DNA of 64,000 nucleotides from Rhyacophila brunnea. Its lineage: Eukaryota; Arthropoda; Insecta; Trichoptera; Rhyacophilidae. The notes below the pieces were generated by a model. It made no database searches, was not told the DNA's origin, and saw only the letters and a list, made by a program, of their open reading frames with translations. Below, one piece after another: positions 62,332-64,000 of the stretch. How positions within the stretch are numbered: position 1 is the first letter of the stretch; every line of letters starts with the position of its first letter. The translations under genes were made by a program, and so were the position numbers. The stretch lies in NCBI GenBank assembly GCA_022495005.1, contig JAGYXB010001569.1:248001-312000 (forward strand), read 5' to 3'.

Positions 62332-62898
62332 ATGAGGCGTCTAATTACAAAAAGCGACAAGTCCACAATTCAATATTTTCGGGAAACAACGTTTTTATTT
62401 TTCAAGCTTAAATTATTTGTTTTAACGTGAGATTATTTTTTCCGTTGTATTCTATGTCGAAATTAGAACCAAACGGCAATTTGTTTTAGCCGATAAACTC
62501 TTAAATGTAATAAATATAGGCAAAATAAAATTGGACGTAGCGCTGCTTGTGCGTCACTTTTTAATTTATTCCGCATAAGGCACATATTTCCGTGGCACTG
62601 TCATGAGTTTACCAGATGCTACAGCATGGTAGACGCCCTTTTACATATTGAACGATCCCTTATTGGTTGACTTAAACACGCGCAAAATCAACCAAGCTTT
62701 AAATAATATGAAACACAGACTTGGCGCTTTTTGTAGTAAATCGAGACATAAAATATTTTTTTTCGTAGGGTTATGTCGCGTTTTGGAATTTATAGAACAA
62801 TACATATTGTGTAAAATTATACAAAGAATCCGTGCGTATTTTTTCTCGATTTTGACCAAATCTGGACTTATCGCTTTTTGGAATTAGACGCCTCATAT
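62332..62898. mobile_element. MITE with ATGAGGCGTCTAATT ends
   Basis: About 567 bp. Left ATGAGGCGTCTAATTACAAA and right, in complement, ATGAGGCGTCTAATTCCAAA, extending through AAAAGCGA(C/T)AAGTCCA. Probable TA target. No coding potential. Confidence 0.8.
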
Positions 62899-63159
62899 AA
62901 CATATTTGCCTGTCTGTGTTTTTTCCTTACCCAAAAATATCCATAGAGAGCAAATACATACATGTTTGGGGCTTAAAGAATTTTGTCAAAAATGAAATAG
63001 CGAAATTATGTGTGCAGGTACATTCTTTGGATCCCCCTTTCTAGTTGCATTTTAGGACGACGTACATCATGGCTAGGTAGACTAAATGAACCAAAACTAG
63101 ATTACAAAGAGTTTTGAAAATATTGGCATTAAGAACTAGTATATAATCAATATGGTGGT
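62899..63159. other. Intergenic, no gene
   Basis: Nothing recognised. Confidence 0.4.
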
Positions 63160-64000
63160 GAGTTTCCTATGAAAATGAACCACGAATTATAGACGTGCAA
63201 TAGTGTGTGTAATACACAAATATTAAATGAGCGTCAATACATAAACCGAGAGTAGTTGTCAGTATTCGACGTATTACGTATTCTTGACACGTGTTTAAAT
63301 TTATCCTGTATTCTTCCTTACTCAAAATCGGTTGCCTGCTTATCCTTACCCGTTAGGTATTTCAGTTCCCATTATTTCTGAGTTCCCTGTTTCTATCGCT
63401 TTGGTTATTGGTTTGACAGTGCATATTATTATAATAATTTAAGGGGGGCATGCTCGGCGTAGGTCAAAATAGCTTATAATAAATATCTTTAGAATCATCT
63501 TCAAATGTGTTAATCTTGCCGATTTTTTGAATAATAAAATGCCTAATTCTTGTCAAATTTGGGATCACAGAAGTTATCAATATAATTTTGTATCGTGAAT
63601 ATTTTACAAAAATTATCTCGTAATAAATTATACTAATGGTTTCATAAATGCGTTTAAAATTAATAAATGTAAAAAATCTTAACACCACTGCACAGTTATG
63701 TACCGAAATATGACTATATTCTAAAACATTAGAGCGAGAGGTTTAAAAGAATACTATTTTATGTAACAAAAATACTTTATGCAGACATCAAATGTTTAAA
63801 ATAAATATAAAAGATAATAAAGCTTCAAAATTATATAAATAGATTATCTACAACGTTTAAGGAGTGTCCAGGATCATGGTTTGAAAATACAATAAAAACT
63901 CAATTTTGACCTACGCCGAGCACGTGGGCCGTTAAATGTAGGCAAAATGCTATAAGATTATATTTCTATTGAGACAGTCCAAAATGCAAGCCTACTGGAA
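63160..64000. repeat. Copy of the 57432-58120 repeat, split by a TTAA MITE
   Basis: 63160-63438 matches 57440-57665 and 57850-57990 (AACCGAGAGTAGTTGTCAGT, TTCAGTTCCCATTATTTCTG, TATCGCTTTGGTTATT). After the MITE, 63936-64000 resumes the same repeat (GGCAAAATGCTATA, GTCCAAAATGCAAGCC) up to the window edge. Confidence 0.75.
63443..63931. mobile_element. TTAA-MITE family G (copy 3), piggyBac-like
   Basis: 489 bp between TTAA at 63439-63442 and 63932-63935. Ends GGGGGGCATGCTCGGCGTAG and, in complement, CGGCCCACGTGCTCGGCGTA, then GGTCAAAAT. The core matches 37560-38080 and 55200-55680. The paralogous repeat at about 57985-58020 lacks this insert. Confidence 0.8.

Overview
This is animal nuclear DNA, most probably from an insect. 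Genes are split by GT-AG introns, intergenic DNA is AT-rich, and the window is crowded with typical insect transposons: piggyBac, mariner, pogo/Tigger, many hAT-like MITEs, a DIRS-like retroelement, 5'-truncated LINEs and tRNA-derived SINEs. The insect order cannot be decided from what is visible. There is no sign of bacterial operons, CRISPR arrays or prophage.

Two host genes are well supported, and they are divergently transcribed. On the minus strand, positions 21283 down to 2659 hold 13 coding exons (587 codons) of Cullin-1, the scaffold of SCF ubiquitin ligases. The gene starts inside the window, but its C-terminal part (RBX1-binding and neddylation region) lies beyond the left edge. On the plus strand, positions 26914 to 38315 hold a complete 7-exon gene (482 aa) with an XRN2-binding (XTBD) region, one dsRNA-binding-like segment, a G-patch and an R3H domain. 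This is the layout of NKRF, a nucleolar factor of pre-rRNA processing.

Region by region. 1-1909 is a piggyBac element sitting in a Cullin-1 intron, with all three catalytic aspartates and one visible frameshift. 2.0-21.3 kb is Cullin-1 with MITE-filled introns, including a 1.9 kb internally deleted pogo element. 21.3-26.9 kb is the divergent intergenic region with a Tigger remnant and a DIRS-like 5' remnant. 26.9-38.4 kb is the NKRF-like gene. Its third intron is a stack of a 1301 bp mariner, a decayed spliced gene fossil interrupted by a hAT MITE, and a DD41D-type mariner relic. 38.4-64 kb contains no convincing host gene; it is layered, nested and mutually inverted repeats.

I found no new multi-gene system. 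The notable content is the transposon archaeology. Five hAT-like insertions have exact 8-bp target duplications, and two LINE insertions have exact 9- and 12-bp duplications. Several TTAA-flanked elements occur, one with a paralogous empty site in the same window. Two mariner copies carry different frameshifts. There are interlocked inverted repeats, and a SINE copy pair shares about 70 bp of 3' flank.
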